A stretch of DNA of 64,000 nucleotides from Bacteroides intestinalis (GCF_003464595.1 NZ_QRZF01000019.1:62001-126000); one strand, 5' to 3'; numbered from the stretch's first letter, positions 26,624-36,151 are shown. Notes: generated by a model not told the origin, from the sequence alone. Numbers and translations are program-made.

Positions 26624-27796
26624 TTAATTGAACGCAGTTTGGATATTACCTTCTTTCTGGTCTTTCAATGCTTTCTGATATTCAGCTTCTTTCTCTGCAG
26701 GAGTGATAGGAGTGATAGATGCTCCGTCTCTCAGGTTCTGCACACCTTCCATTACTACTTTGTCACCAGCTTTCAAGCCTTCGGTTACATAGTAATATTT
26801 ACCGTCGTTCAGCTTGAACACTTGCACTTCTGTATTTTTCAATGTGTTGTCAGGCTGCACTACGAATACGAATTTCTTATCCTGTATTTCAGTAGTGGCA
26901 GATTGCGGTATCATGATAACGTTTGTTATCGGGTTGGGGAATACTACATTACCTGTACTTCCGCTGCGCAGAACATTACGTTTGTTGGGAAAGAGGGCAC
27001 GCATAGTTACAGAACCTGTTTTCTGTTCAATTACACCACTGATCGTTTCTACACGTCCGCTGTCGGCATACATGGTTCCGTCGATGAGTTGCAACTGTAC
27101 GTCCGGCATCTTTTCCAGAATTTCCTTGGTGCTGCCACCCTCGCGTATTTGTGAAAGTAGTTGTCTTTCAGTCATGGAGAAGTAAGCATACATTTCAGAA
27201 ATATCGGCAACAGTAGTCAGCGGAGTAGTAACGGAAGGGCTCACCAAACTACCTACACGGTAGGGGATGCTACCTACTACGCCGTCGCTGGGGCTGGTTA
27301 CACTGGTATACGACAGATTGTTTTTGGCGTTTACTAATTGTGCTTCAGCTTGTGCCAATTGTGCTTTTGTTTGTGCCAGCTGATTCTCAGCCATCTGCAA
27401 GTCATAATTGCTGATGATGTTTTTTTTGTTTAATTCACGCTTGTTGTTTACGGTAAGTTCTTGCGTGTTTACGGCAGCTTTAGCTGTTTCAACAGCAGCT
27501 TTGGCTGAATTCACGGCAGCCTGATACTGTACGGGATCGATGCTGAACAGCACTTGTCCTTTACGTACTACTGAACCTTCGTCTACATGTAATTTGGTGA
27601 TGAAACCGCTTACCATGGGGCGGATTTCGACATCTTGTTTACCTCTGATTGTAGCCGGATAACTGTTTGTTAGGTTAGCAGTGGTCGTTTCCACTGTAAT
27701 CACTGCAAATTCGGGTACTTTACCCGTAGTTTTGTCACTCTGTCCGCAACTGAACAGTGACAGGCAACATGCCAATAAAATCAATCTACTCTTCAT
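26624..27796 (-). CDS. RND efflux membrane-fusion (periplasmic adaptor) lipoprotein
   Basis: Adaptor protein of 390 residues with lipobox LFSC (C17). It has the usual order of half-lipoyl (VEIRPMVSGFITKLHVDEGSV), long alpha-hairpin (about 85-160, rich in A/Q/K/N), second half-lipoyl (VTSPSDGVVGSI), beta-barrel and membrane-proximal domains. It is the first gene of the pump operon. A TAATTTTG -7 box lies at 27929-27936, leaving a long leader of about 130 bases. No local repressor gene was found next to it. Confidence 0.95.
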   Translation of the reverse strand: MKSRLILLACCLSLFSCGQSDKTTGKVPEFAVITVETTTANLTNSYPATIRGKQDVEIRPMVSGFITKLHVDEGSVVRKGQVLFSIDPVQYQAAVNSAKAAVETAKAAVNTQELTVNNKRELNKKNIISNYDLQMAENQLAQTKAQLAQAEAQLVNAKNNLSYTSVTSPSDGVVGSIPYRVGSLVSPSVTTPLTTVADISEMYAYFSMTERQLLSQIREGGSTKEILEKMPDVQLQLIDGTMYADSGRVETISGVIEQKTGSVTMRALFPNKRNVLRSGSTGNVVFPNPITNVIMIPQSATTEIQDKKFVFVVQPDNTLKNTEVQVFKLNDGKYYYVTEGLKAGDKVVMEGVQNLRDGASITPITPAEKEAEYQKALKDQKEGNIQTAFN

Positions 27797-27928
27797 ACTT
27801 GTAATTATTCTCTGTCTTTTGGTTTATTTTTTCATCTTGGTAAATACAGGCTTTTTCTGTCTTGTCATAGTTGGATTATGCGGAGAACAAAGGGGAAAAC
27901 TAAAAGCACTCTTCCGGTTTTCCGGCTG

Positions 27929-27936
27929 CAAAATTA
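27929..27936 (-). promoter_or_regulatory. -7 promoter element for the efflux operon
   Basis: TAATTTTG on the minus strand fits TAnnTTTG. The predicted leader is about 130 bases, longer than others in this window. Confidence 0.4.
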
Positions 27937-28328
27937 TCTATTTTTGAACAGATTAGTTCTATTTGCGTCTATTTTTAACTATGTTTTATACATATATTAT
28001 ATATAGGGCGCTTTTCTGCCTGTATAAAGTGCTCTATTCCACTGTTTATATTTGATTACTGAGTCTTAAATCTTCCAAATATAAAATTTTATGGCTTTAG
28101 AAATGGAACAATAAACCTTGGTAGGTGAAGCATTAAGACTTGCTCCATCGGAATTATTGTTAAGATTCTTATGCTTTAATGAAGCAGGGAAGCAGAGTTA
28201 TGATGAATGTCTGCCCGATAGAGATGTTGCGGGCTGAACCTTTCCTCTATCTCATATGTTTTAACTATCTTCTTGCTCTTTTTTGATTAAAATACTGTAA
28301 AGCATACTGCTTATTAAGGGATAACCTT
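27937..28328. other. AT-rich noncoding gap between efflux operon and Ig-like lipoprotein gene
   Basis: About 390 bases without a convincing gene. It holds a second + strand -7-like box, TATATTTG at 28047-28054, with no gene close behind it, and a run of TATATA at about 27990-28005. A short unlabelled transcript is possible, but no conserved fold was recognised. Confidence 0.5.
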
Positions 28329-28336
28329 TATTTTTG
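28329..28336 (+). promoter_or_regulatory. -7 promoter element for the Ig-like lipoprotein gene
   Basis: TATTTTTG matches TAnnTTTG. Transcription would begin near 28342, which rules out the ATG at 28341 and supports the ATG at 28365 as the start. Confidence 0.6.
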
Positions 28337-28364
28337 CAGCATGTTACGTAACAAATATTCAAAT

Positions 28365-30287
28365 ATGAAATCTCTTTTCAATCGTTTGGCAGGTGTTGCC
28401 ATCGTTGCTGCCGTGCTTTATTCCTGCGCCAGCATCGGTCGTCCGGAGGGTGGTGCTATTGATGAAACTCCCCCCCGCTTTGTGGGTAGTACGCCTTTGC
28501 CTGGTGCGCTCAATAATAGCCGGAAGAAGATAACGATTGAATTCGATGAATTCATCAAGCTTGATAAACCGGGTGAGAAGATTGTGATTTCTCCTCCACA
28601 GGTGCAGCAGCCGGAAATAAAATCCAATGGAAAAAAGGTGGTGATCACCTTGAAAGATAGCCTTAAGCCGAATATGACTTATTCGATAGACTTTGCGGAT
28701 GCTATTCAGGACAACAATGAAGGTAATCCGCTACCTGATTTCGGATTTACTTTCTCTACCGGTTCTGTAATTGACTCGATGGCGGTATCCGGCACCGTAT
28801 TGAATGCATTCAATCTGGAACCGGTGAAAGGTATGCTGGTAGGTATGCATTCCAATCTGGCGGATTCAGCCTTTACAACGTTACCTTTCGAACGTGTAGG
28901 TCGCACCGATAGCCGCGGACGTTTTACGATTCGAGGTGTCGCTCCGGGTGAATACCGTATCTATGGATTGCAGGATGCCGACCAGAACTTCTACTATAGC
29001 CAGCCCACCGAGGTGATTGCTTTCGAAGACTCTCTGATTATTCCTTCTATGGATCAGCGGATGCGCTTTGACACACTCTGGAAAGACTCTTTGACGATAG
29101 ATACGATTATGGAGAAGATGTATACCCATTATTCTCCGGATGATGTTATATTGCGCTGTTTCAAGGAACTTACTTTATCGCAGCGTCTTATTAAGAGTGA
29201 GCGGCCCGAACCTCGGAAGTTCTCCTTCTATTTTTCGGCTCCGGCAGACAGCTTACCATTGTTGAAGGGGCTGAATTTCGATGAAACCGATGCTTTTATC
29301 GTGGAGAAACCTACCGGACGCATCGATACGCTGCAATACTGGATAAGGGATTCCTTGGTTTATCAGATGGATACCCTGAAGATGAGCCTTACCTACCTTT
29401 ATACGGATACCCTCAATCAGCTGGTTCCCCGTACAGATACGCTGAAGCTCGTGTCGAAGCTTAGACCCAAATCCGAGAAAGAACTGGAGAAAGAACGCGA
29501 GAAGAAAGAGAAAGAGCTTGAAAAGGCCAAAAAGAAAGCCGAAAAGGAAGGCAAGGAGTATGTAGAACCGACGGTATTCTTGCCCGTCGATGTATATGCG
29601 CCGGGTACGATGGATATTTATGATTATATTTCCCTTACGTTCACTGAACCGCTGGCAAGTGTTGCTGATAGCACAATTCATCTGAAACAGAAGATAGACA
29701 GCTTGTGGCGTGATGTTCCTTTTGACTTTATTCCGGACTCATTGAACCTGATGCGTTACAATGTATATGCGGATTGGGAACCCGGTGAAAGTTATACCTT
29801 TGAGGTGGATTCTACGGCTTTCCAAGGAATATACGGCCTTTTCACCGATAAGGTAAAGAAAGAATTCAAGGTGAAGAAGCCTGAGGAATATGGACAGATA
29901 TTTTTTGATGTGAGCGGTGCGGACTCGCTGGCATTTGTTGACTTGCTGGATGCACAGGACAAGGTGGTGCGTACAGTGCCAGTCGTCAATGGCAGGGCGG
30001 ATTTTTACTTCCTGAATCCAGGTAAATATAGTGCACGCCTCATTAATGACAGGAATGGAAACGGTGTATGGGACACCGGAAAATATGAAGATAAACGGCA
30101 ACCGGAAGAAGTGTATTATTACTATCAGGTGTTAGAGCTGAAAGCTAATTTTGACCTGACGCAGAGCTGGAATATACATGATAGGCCACTGGATAAACAG
30201 AAACCGGGAGAACTCAAAAAACAAAAACCAGATGAAGACAAGAAAAAGAAAAACCAGAATAACCGCAATTCCGGCAATCGCCGGTAA
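28365..30287 (+). CDS. Ig-like domain-containing lipoprotein (Big_5 type)
   Basis: Lipoprotein of 640 residues. The start at 28365 gives a clean lipoprotein signal (VLYSC, C21); the earlier ATG at 28341 is too close to the -7 box. After the lipobox comes GRPEGGAIDETPPRFVGS and an Ig-like beta-sandwich (about 40-135), then a carboxypeptidase-regulatory-like domain (RGRFTIRGVAPGEYRIYGLQD). A charged K/E-rich coiled stretch lies near 390-410, and more beta domains lead to a lysine- and asparagine-rich tail. The last 56 bases are also the start of the next gene in another frame. The family is common in Bacteroidetes cell envelopes; the function is unknown. Confidence 0.85.
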   Translation: MKSLFNRLAGVAIVAAVLYSCASIGRPEGGAIDETPPRFVGSTPLPGALNNSRKKITIEFDEFIKLDKPGEKIVISPPQVQQPEIKSNGKKVVITLKDSLKPNMTYSIDFADAIQDNNEGNPLPDFGFTFSTGSVIDSMAVSGTVLNAFNLEPVKGMLVGMHSNLADSAFTTLPFERVGRTDSRGRFTIRGVAPGEYRIYGLQDADQNFYYSQPTEVIAFEDSLIIPSMDQRMRFDTLWKDSLTIDTIMEKMYTHYSPDDVILRCFKELTLSQRLIKSERPEPRKFSFYFSAPADSLPLLKGLNFDETDAFIVEKPTGRIDTLQYWIRDSLVYQMDTLKMSLTYLYTDTLNQLVPRTDTLKLVSKLRPKSEKELEKEREKKEKELEKAKKKAEKEGKEYVEPTVFLPVDVYAPGTMDIYDYISLTFTEPLASVADSTIHLKQKIDSLWRDVPFDFIPDSLNLMRYNVYADWEPGESYTFEVDSTAFQGIYGLFTDKVKKEFKVKKPEEYGQIFFDVSGADSLAFVDLLDAQDKVVRTVPVVNGRADFYFLNPGKYSARLINDRNGNGVWDTGKYEDKRQPEEVYYYYQVLELKANFDLTQSWNIHDRPLDKQKPGELKKQKPDEDKKKKNQNNRNSGNRR

Positions 30288-31110
30288 ACGCGGATGGGTA
30301 TTCTGCCTATTGGGAGCCCTGTTACTTACTATTGCTACACCTGCCAAAGCACAATGTACGGCAGAAAACACCGCTTTTCAATCCGGTGAGCATGTGATGT
30401 ATGATTTATATTTTAACTGGAAGTTTATTTGGAAGAAGGTAGGGCTGGCAAGCCTGACAACTTTCTCCACAACTTATCAGTCGAAACCAGCCTACCGTTT
30501 CAACTTGCTTTCGGTGGGTAGTAAAAAGACGGACTTCTTTTTTAAGATGCGTGATACGCTGACATGCTATGTCAGTGAGAAACTGGAACCGCTTTATTTC
30601 CGTAAGGCAGCCGAAGAGGGTGACCGCTATACGGTAGATGAGGCATGGTTTTCCTATAAGGATGGTGTATCCAACGTAAAACAGAGGCGTATCTGGCACA
30701 ATCCGGTCCGCGATCCGCAAGAGATGGAATACAGTGACAGCCGTTGTATCTTCGATATGCTGAGTATTCTGGCGCAGGCACGTTCTTACGATCCGGCAGA
30801 TTATAAAATAGGCGACCGCATCCTGTTTCCTATGGCTACCGGACGCAAGGTAGAAGAACAAACGCTGATTTATCGTGGAAAAGAGGAAGTGAAAGCCAAT
30901 AATGATACGATTTACCGTTGCCTTGTATTCTCTTTTGTAGAATATAAGAAGGGAAAAGAAAAAGAGGTGATTACTTTCTTTATCTCAGATGATAAGAATC
31001 ATCTTCCAATCCGTTTGGATATGTATCTCAATTTCGGTTCGGCAAAGGCATTCTTTAAGAGTGTACAGGGGAATCGCTATCCGATGACTTCGGCTGTAAG
31101 GAAGAAATGA
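30232..31110 (+). CDS. DUF3108 family exported protein
   Basis: Protein of 292 residues with a long basic N-region (MKTRKRKTRIT), a hydrophobic segment near 22-36 and a signal cleavage site at AKA-QC, so it is exported to the periplasm. The body is a DUF3108 domain with the typical opening F-Q-x-G-E-x-x-x-Y-D-L-Y-F-N-W and a later KVEEQTLIYRGKE region. No closer in-frame start exists after 30232 that keeps the signal peptide, so the gene overlaps the previous one by 56 bases in a different frame. The two genes are probably translationally coupled. The molecular function is unknown. Confidence 0.85.
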   Translation: MKTRKRKTRITAIPAIAGKRGWVFCLLGALLLTIATPAKAQCTAENTAFQSGEHVMYDLYFNWKFIWKKVGLASLTTFSTTYQSKPAYRFNLLSVGSKKTDFFFKMRDTLTCYVSEKLEPLYFRKAAEEGDRYTVDEAWFSYKDGVSNVKQRRIWHNPVRDPQEMEYSDSRCIFDMLSILAQARSYDPADYKIGDRILFPMATGRKVEEQTLIYRGKEEVKANNDTIYRCLVFSFVEYKKGKEKEVITFFISDDKNHLPIRLDMYLNFGSAKAFFKSVQGNRYPMTSAVRKK

Positions 31111-31182
31111 GGGGTTAGTGATTAGTGATTAGTAGGCTGCGCTATCCGCACGGTGCTAATCACTAACCCCTAATCACTAATA
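31111..31182. repeat. Intergenic hairpin, GGCTGCGC-core family (copy D)
   Basis: GGGGTTAGTGATTAG (31111-31125) and its exact complement (31156-31170) form a 15-bp perfect stem. The loop contains GGCTGCGCTAT (31135-31145) followed by CCGCA. It lies between two convergent genes and overlaps the stop codon of the thioesterase, so it could serve as a terminator for both. Confidence 0.88.
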
Positions 31183-31578
31183 AAACGGTAGCGGATCGCC
31201 TTTTCGGAATACGCTGGATTCAAACGTAGCAATCAGCTTTCCATCTTGGTTGGTGATGTCTATCTGATAATATCCGGTAGTACGTCCGATGTATCGTTCG
31301 CGTGCTTCGGCATACAACGTATCGCCCGGACCACTGGCACGCAAAAAGGTAATATTGGAAGAAAGGGAGAATGCCAGTGAGCCATGAGAATTGGCTGCGG
31401 CAGCCAGTGCCAGGTCGGCAAGGGTGAAAATAGCGCCTCCTTGTGTGCGATGCCCTGCATTGAGGTGATTTTCTGTGATAACAAGGCGTGCTTTACTATA
31501 TCCTTCGCGCACTTCCAGCAATTCTACACCGGTTTGTTCTGCAAAGAGATCTTTCTTGAAAAATTCTTGTGGAGTCAT
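31177..31578 (-). CDS. Hotdog-fold acyl-CoA thioesterase, PaaI family
   Basis: Thioesterase of 133 residues. The motif LNAGHRTQGGAIFTLADLALAAAAN is the PaaI-type core: the H-x-x-G-G-x-x-x-x-L-x-D helix carries the active-site Asp. The later strands NITFLRASGPGDTLYAEAR and the C-terminal FRKG are family-typical. It probably hydrolyses an aromatic or short acyl-CoA in the cytosol; the substrate is unknown. A TACATTTG -7 box is 44 bases upstream. Confidence 0.88.
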   Translation of the reverse strand: MTPQEFFKKDLFAEQTGVELLEVREGYSKARLVITENHLNAGHRTQGGAIFTLADLALAAAANSHGSLAFSLSSNITFLRASGPGDTLYAEARERYIGRTTGYYQIDITNQDGKLIATFESSVFRKGDPLPFY

Positions 31579-31621
31579 GTTTTCGATATGATTAAAAAGT
31601 TCAATCTGTATGATTTATGCG

Positions 31622-31629
31622 CAAATGTA
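31622..31629 (-). promoter_or_regulatory. -7 promoter element for the thioesterase gene
   Basis: TACATTTG on the minus strand fits TAnnTTTG exactly. Confidence 0.5.
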
Positions 31630-31684
31630 ACAATTTTGCCCTTTTCCTGTATAATTTAGGAGGGTCTTTTCTATAAACCTGCGC

Positions 31685-31692
31685 TACATTTG
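31685..31692 (+). promoter_or_regulatory. -7 promoter element for the GH88-sulfatase operon
   Basis: TACATTTG, the same octamer as in the susC promoter, lies 41 bases before the GH88 ATG. No -33 TTTG is seen, as at susC, which suggests a shared activator. Confidence 0.55.
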
Positions 31693-31733
31693 CTGACGAA
31701 AGAATATGAAACTTTAATAAATAAATCATTATT

Positions 31734-32933
31734 ATGAAAACAATCCTCACGACATTGGGAGTATCTCTCCTTGTTTTGGTGGGTTGCACAGGTCAGAAGC
31801 AGGCCGAAAGCAACTTTATCCAAGAGAATATTGATAATGCGGTGGCACAAGAGACCATTCAGACCGACATTATTGAGAAATCAGGGAAAATTCTGAATCC
31901 AAGAACCATTAACAAAGACGGTAGCATTGTATATGTACCCATTGATGACTGGTGTTCCGGTTTCTTTCCCGGTAATATCTGGTATACCTATGAACTGACA
32001 GGTGACAAGAAATGGTTGCCATTGGCTGAAAAGTATACTGAAGCGCTGGATTCTGTACAATACCTGACCTGGCATCATGATGTAGGCTTTATGGTTGGTA
32101 GTAGTTACCTGAACGGATACCGCTTTGCTAATAAAGAGGAATATAAGCCTGTGATTATCCAGACAGCAAAATCCCTTTCCACTCGTTTCCGTCCGGGAGC
32201 AGGAGTACTTCAATCCTGGGATGCAGATAAAGGCTGGCAGGCACAGCGTGGCTGGAAATGTCCGGTTATCATAGATAATATGATGAATCTGGAACTATTA
32301 TTCGAAGCTTCCAAACTTTCAGGGGACTCTACTTACTATAACATTGCCGTGAAACATGCTGATACAACCATGAAGAATCATTTCCGTGACGATAATAGTT
32401 GTTATCATGTAGTGGACTATGATCCTGTAACCGGTGAGGTGCGTAAGAGACAAACTGCGCAGGGCTATGCTGATGAGTCTGCTTGGGCACGCGGACAAGC
32501 TTGGGCTATCTATGGGTATACCATGTGTTACCGCTATACTCATGATCAGAAGTATCTGGATATGGCTGAGAAGATTTATAACTTTATCTTTAATAATCCG
32601 AACCTGCCGGAAGACCTTGTACCTTATTGGGATTTCGATGCTCCTAATATTCCGAATGAACCGCGTGACGTTTCTGCAGCATCTTGTACAGCATCTGCTC
32701 TATATGAACTGAGTACGTATATTCCCGGTAAAAACTATAAGGAAACAGCAGATAAGATTATGGAAAACCTTGGTTCTCCGGCTTACCGTGCTGAAGTGGG
32801 TACTAATGGCAACTTCATCCTGATGCACTCTGTAGGTAGTATTCCTCATGGTGCTGAAATTGATGTTCCATTGAACTATGCAGACTATTATTTCCTGGAA
32901 GGAATCATGCGTAAAAGAGACTTAGAAAAATGA
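31734..32933 (+). CDS. Unsaturated glucuronyl hydrolase, GH88
   Basis: GH88 enzyme of 399 residues that hydrates the unsaturated uronic acid of lyase-made disaccharides and releases hexosamine and a keto-uronate. A lipoprotein signal ends at VGC (C18), so the protein is periplasmic or membrane-attached. The (alpha/alpha)6 barrel contains WHHDVGFM with D116 and CPVIIDNMMN with D181, which correspond in motif and spacing to the two key aspartates of the family. Its stop overlaps the start of the next sulfatase by four bases (ATGA), indicating translational coupling. The pair matches the GH88/4-O-sulfatase pair of the B. thetaiotaomicron chondroitin locus (BT3348-BT3349). Confidence 0.94.
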   Translation: MKTILTTLGVSLLVLVGCTGQKQAESNFIQENIDNAVAQETIQTDIIEKSGKILNPRTINKDGSIVYVPIDDWCSGFFPGNIWYTYELTGDKKWLPLAEKYTEALDSVQYLTWHHDVGFMVGSSYLNGYRFANKEEYKPVIIQTAKSLSTRFRPGAGVLQSWDADKGWQAQRGWKCPVIIDNMMNLELLFEASKLSGDSTYYNIAVKHADTTMKNHFRDDNSCYHVVDYDPVTGEVRKRQTAQGYADESAWARGQAWAIYGYTMCYRYTHDQKYLDMAEKIYNFIFNNPNLPEDLVPYWDFDAPNIPNEPRDVSAASCTASALYELSTYIPGKNYKETADKIMENLGSPAYRAEVGTNGNFILMHSVGSIPHGAEIDVPLNYADYYFLEGIMRKRDLEK

Positions 32934-34477
32934 TAATCAATCGGTTTAGTTTGTTTTTGGGAGGCTTGGGCCTGTTTGCCTTGCAAGGCTGCAAAACTCA
33001 GCAAGAAGAGCAGGCACAACTTCCAAATGTTATTTATGTCTTCCCCGACCAATACCGCAATCAGGCAATGGAGTTTTGGGGACAAGACGGGTTCCGCGAT
33101 AAGGTAAACTTCCGCAATGACCCGGTGCATACACCTAACCTGAATGGCTTTGCCCGTGAAGCGCTGGTGTTGAGTTCCGCCCAGAGTAACTGTCCGTTGA
33201 GTAGCCCTCACCGTGGTATGTTGTTGACGGGTATGTATCCCAATAAAAGTGGGATTCCTTTAAATTGTAATTCAAACCGCCCTATCAGTTCCCTGCGTAC
33301 TGATGTGGATTGCATAAGCGATGTGTTCAATAAGTCCGGGTATGACTGTGCTTACTTTGGTAAGTTGCATGCTGATTTTCCTACACCGAACGATCCGCAA
33401 CGCCCCGGTCATTATGTAGAAGAACGTGTACCTGCCTGGGATGCTTATACGCCGAAAGAACGCCGTCACGGTTTCAATTACTGGTACTCTTATGGTACTT
33501 TCGATGAACATAAGAATCCTCGTTACTGGGATAAGGATGGAATTCGTCACGATCCGAAAGAATGGTCACCGTTGCACGAGTCCAAGATGGTAGTTTCTTA
33601 TCTGAAGAACGAAGGGAATGTGCGCGATCCAAAGAAACCATTCTTTATAATGGTAGGTATGAATCCGCCTCACAGCCCGTACCGTTCATTGGACGACTGT
33701 ATGGAAGAAGATTTCAACCTGTACAAAGACCAACCTTTGGATAGCCTTCTGATTCGTCCCAATGCAGACAGGAAACGTGAGAAGGCAGAGAGCGTACGTT
33801 ATTACTTTGCTTCTGTTACCGGTGTAGACCGTGCTTTTGGTCAAATACTGGAAACACTGAAAGAGCAAGGACTGGATAAGAATACGATTGTAATCTTTGC
33901 TTCCGATCATGGTGAAACCATGTGTAGCCAGTTTACTGATGACCCGAAGAACTCTCCTTATTCCGAATCTATGAACATACCGTTCCTGGTACGTTATCCC
34001 GGTCATATACAGCCGCGTGTAGATAATCTTCTGATGTCTGCACCGGATATCATGCCGACTGTCCTGGGGTTGTGTGGTTTGGGTGATTCTATTCCGACCA
34101 ATGTGCAAGGACGTAACTGGGCACCACTTTTCTTCGATGAAAAGGCGGAAATTGAACGTCCCTGTGGTGCTTTGTATATTCAGAATTTGGATGGAGATAA
34201 AGATGCGGATGGTAAGGTGCAAACTTACTTCCCTTCTTCAAGAGGATATAAGACAGCACGTTATACTTTGGCTTTCTATATCGATAAGAAAGATCGTAAG
34301 TTGCAGAAGAGCCTGCTGTTTGATGATGAAAAAGATCCTTACCAGATGAATAATCTTCCATTGGAAGAAAATAAAGAGATCGTTGCAGAGCTTTGCCGTG
34401 AAATGGGCAAGGAATTGAAAGCAATAGATGATCCCTGGTATAAGGAGCGTATTCTTTCCGACATGATACCTTACTAA
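32930..34477 (+). CDS. Serine-type S1 sulfatase lipoprotein, probable chondroitin 4-O-sulfatase
   Basis: Sulfatase of 515 residues with a lipobox LQGC (C21). The maturation motif is S91-S-P-H-R in CPLSSPHRGMLLTGMYP; the serine needs anSME oxidation to formylglycine. VYVFPDQYRNQAMEFWG at the N-terminus and FASDHGE-type metal ligands are present. Coupling to GH88 and general resemblance suggest the counterpart of BT3349, a sulfatase reported to remove 4-O-sulfate from chondroitin chains. The regioselectivity is inferred from synteny. A strong terminator follows. Confidence 0.88.
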   Translation: MIINRFSLFLGGLGLFALQGCKTQQEEQAQLPNVIYVFPDQYRNQAMEFWGQDGFRDKVNFRNDPVHTPNLNGFAREALVLSSAQSNCPLSSPHRGMLLTGMYPNKSGIPLNCNSNRPISSLRTDVDCISDVFNKSGYDCAYFGKLHADFPTPNDPQRPGHYVEERVPAWDAYTPKERRHGFNYWYSYGTFDEHKNPRYWDKDGIRHDPKEWSPLHESKMVVSYLKNEGNVRDPKKPFFIMVGMNPPHSPYRSLDDCMEEDFNLYKDQPLDSLLIRPNADRKREKAESVRYYFASVTGVDRAFGQILETLKEQGLDKNTIVIFASDHGETMCSQFTDDPKNSPYSESMNIPFLVRYPGHIQPRVDNLLMSAPDIMPTVLGLCGLGDSIPTNVQGRNWAPLFFDEKAEIERPCGALYIQNLDGDKDADGKVQTYFPSSRGYKTARYTLAFYIDKKDRKLQKSLLFDDEKDPYQMNNLPLEENKEIVAELCREMGKELKAIDDPWYKERILSDMIPY

Positions 34478-34498
34478 AACTCTCTTTTTTAAATGGAA

Positions 34499-34543
34499 CT
34501 GCCTTCCTCGATTCTACAGAATCAGAGGGAGGCAGCTTTTTTT
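34499..34543 (+). terminator. Intrinsic terminator after the GH88-sulfatase operon
   Basis: CTGCCTTCCTCGATTCT and its near-complement form a long stem around a very short loop at 34516-34518, followed by a run of seven T (34537-34543). It lies between convergent genes. Confidence 0.88.
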
Positions 34544-34558
34544 ATAGGGCAGTGGAAT

Positions 34559-36034
34559 TTACTTATTCAGTTTCCACTCAGAACCGTCTTTACCGTCTTT
34601 AATTTCAAAGCCGAGGGCTGTAAGTTCATTGCGAATCTTGTCGGAGGTAGCCCAGTCCTTATTGGCTTTCGCCATCATGCGCTGTTCCAGCAACATGTCT
34701 ACTACTTTTCCGAAAGCAACTTCACGTTCTTCATTGGAATCGTTTTCTTCCTTCAATCCCAGAATATCGAAACAGAAGAGATGGAATGTCTCTTTCAGGT
34801 CTTTCAAGTCTTCGGCAGTAATGGTATCATTACCTGCAATGATATTGTTAATCATTCTGGCTCCATCGAAGAGGTGAGCAATGACTATCGGAGTATTCAG
34901 ATCATCATTCATGGCTTCATAACACTTTTCACGCACAGCTTTCACATCTACGCTGGATGTAGCAGACGGGATGATTTTTTCCAGTCCGTTTACGGCATCC
35001 ATCATTCGGCCCAACCCTTTTTCTGCAGCTTGCAGAGCTTCGTTGCTGAAGTCTACCGTACTGCGGTAGTGAGCTTGCAGGATGAAGAAGCGGATGGTCA
35101 TCGGGCTGTAAGCCTGTGTCAGCAACTTGTGTGTGCCGTTGAAGAACTCATCCAGATTGATGAAGTTACCATATGATTTACCCATCTTCTGTCCGTTGAT
35201 GGTAATCATGTTGTTGTGCATCCAGTAGTGTACCATGTCATTGCCCTGTGATGCTACCGATTGTGCAATCTCACATTCATGATGAGGGAAAATCAAGTCC
35301 ATACCACCGCCGTGAATGTCGAAATGCTCACCGAGATATTTCTTACCCATGGCTGTACATTCGGCATGCCATCCCGGGAAACCGTTGCTCCACGGAGAAG
35401 GCCAACGCATGATGTGTTCCGGTTGGGCGCATTTCCACAAAGCGAAGTCGGCCGGATTATGCTTTTCTGCTTGTCCGTCCAGCTCGCGGGTGGTGTTCAG
35501 TACATCATCCAGGTTGCGACCGGAAAGCTTTCCGTAATGATAATCCTTGTTATATTTCTCAACGTCGAAGTAAACGGAACCTTCACTGACATATGCATAT
35601 CCGTTCTTCAGGATTTCTTTCACCAATTCTATTTGCTCGATGATATGTCCTGAAGCATGCGGCTCAATGCTGGGAGAAAGTACGTTTAACGCTTCCATAG
35701 CCTTATGGTAGCGGTTGATGTAGTATTGCGCTACTTCCATCGGCTCCAGTTGCTCCAGTCGTGCTTTCTTGGCTATTTTGTCTTCTCCGTCGTCTGCATC
35801 ATGCTCCAGATGGCCTACATCGGTGATATTGCGTACATAGCGCACCTTATATCCCAGATGGGTAAGGTAGCGGAAAAGTAAATCGAAAGTAATGGCAGGA
35901 CGTGCATGTCCCAAATGCGCGTCACCGTAAACGGTAGGACCGCAGACATACATACCTACATGTGGAGCGTGCAATGGCACGAATAGCTCCTTTTTCCTAT
36001 CTAAGGTGTTGTAAATTGTCAGTTGATGTTCCAT
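34559..36034 (-). CDS. cysS: Cysteinyl-tRNA synthetase
   Basis: Class I synthetase of 491 residues that charges tRNA-Cys. [16 protein letters not shown] holds the HIGH-type motif and the first zinc-binding cysteine. Further zinc ligands lie in [10 protein letters not shown] and [12 protein letters not shown], and the KMSKS-type loop reads KMGKSYGN. The DALR anticodon domain and a lysine-rich tail follow. The length is normal. A TAACTTTG -7 box is 31 bases upstream of the ATG. Confidence 0.97.
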   Translation of the reverse strand: MEHQLTIYNTLDRKKELFVPLHAPHVGMYVCGPTVYGDAHLGHARPAITFDLLFRYLTHLGYKVRYVRNITDVGHLEHDADDGEDKIAKKARLEQLEPMEVAQYYINRYHKAMEALNVLSPSIEPHASGHIIEQIELVKEILKNGYAYVSEGSVYFDVEKYNKDYHYGKLSGRNLDDVLNTTRELDGQAEKHNPADFALWKCAQPEHIMRWPSPWSNGFPGWHAECTAMGKKYLGEHFDIHGGGMDLIFPHHECEIAQSVASQGNDMVHYWMHNNMITINGQKMGKSYGNFINLDEFFNGTHKLLTQAYSPMTIRFFILQAHYRSTVDFSNEALQAAEKGLGRMMDAVNGLEKIIPSATSSVDVKAVREKCYEAMNDDLNTPIVIAHLFDGARMINNIIAGNDTITAEDLKDLKETFHLFCFDILGLKEENDSNEEREVAFGKVVDMLLEQRMMAKANKDWATSDKIRNELTALGFEIKDGKDGSEWKLNK

Positions 36035-36064
36035 AACGTTTGATTTTTAGTTTTTTTAAAAGCA

Positions 36065-36072
36065 CAAAGTTA
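36065..36072 (-). promoter_or_regulatory. -7 promoter element for cysS
   Basis: TAACTTTG on the minus strand fits TAnnTTTG, 31 bases upstream of the start. Confidence 0.5.
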
Positions 36073-36151
36073 CAACAATTTCATAAGATAATAAGTTCTT
36101 TCATTCTTTTTTCTTACTGACAGCTAAGAGGGAAGCGGCTATCGGATGAAT

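Noticed and set aside
27985..28010. TATA-rich stretch as a replication origin
   Set aside because: No DnaA boxes or iterons are visible and the neighbours are ordinary envelope genes.
28091..28114. Seven-codon frame as a leader peptide
   Set aside because: It has no regulatory amino-acid run and is far from the downstream gene; probably chance.
28341..28343. ATG at 28341 as start of the Ig-like lipoprotein
   Set aside because: It is five bases from the -7 box, before or at the transcription start, and it would spoil the lipoprotein signal.
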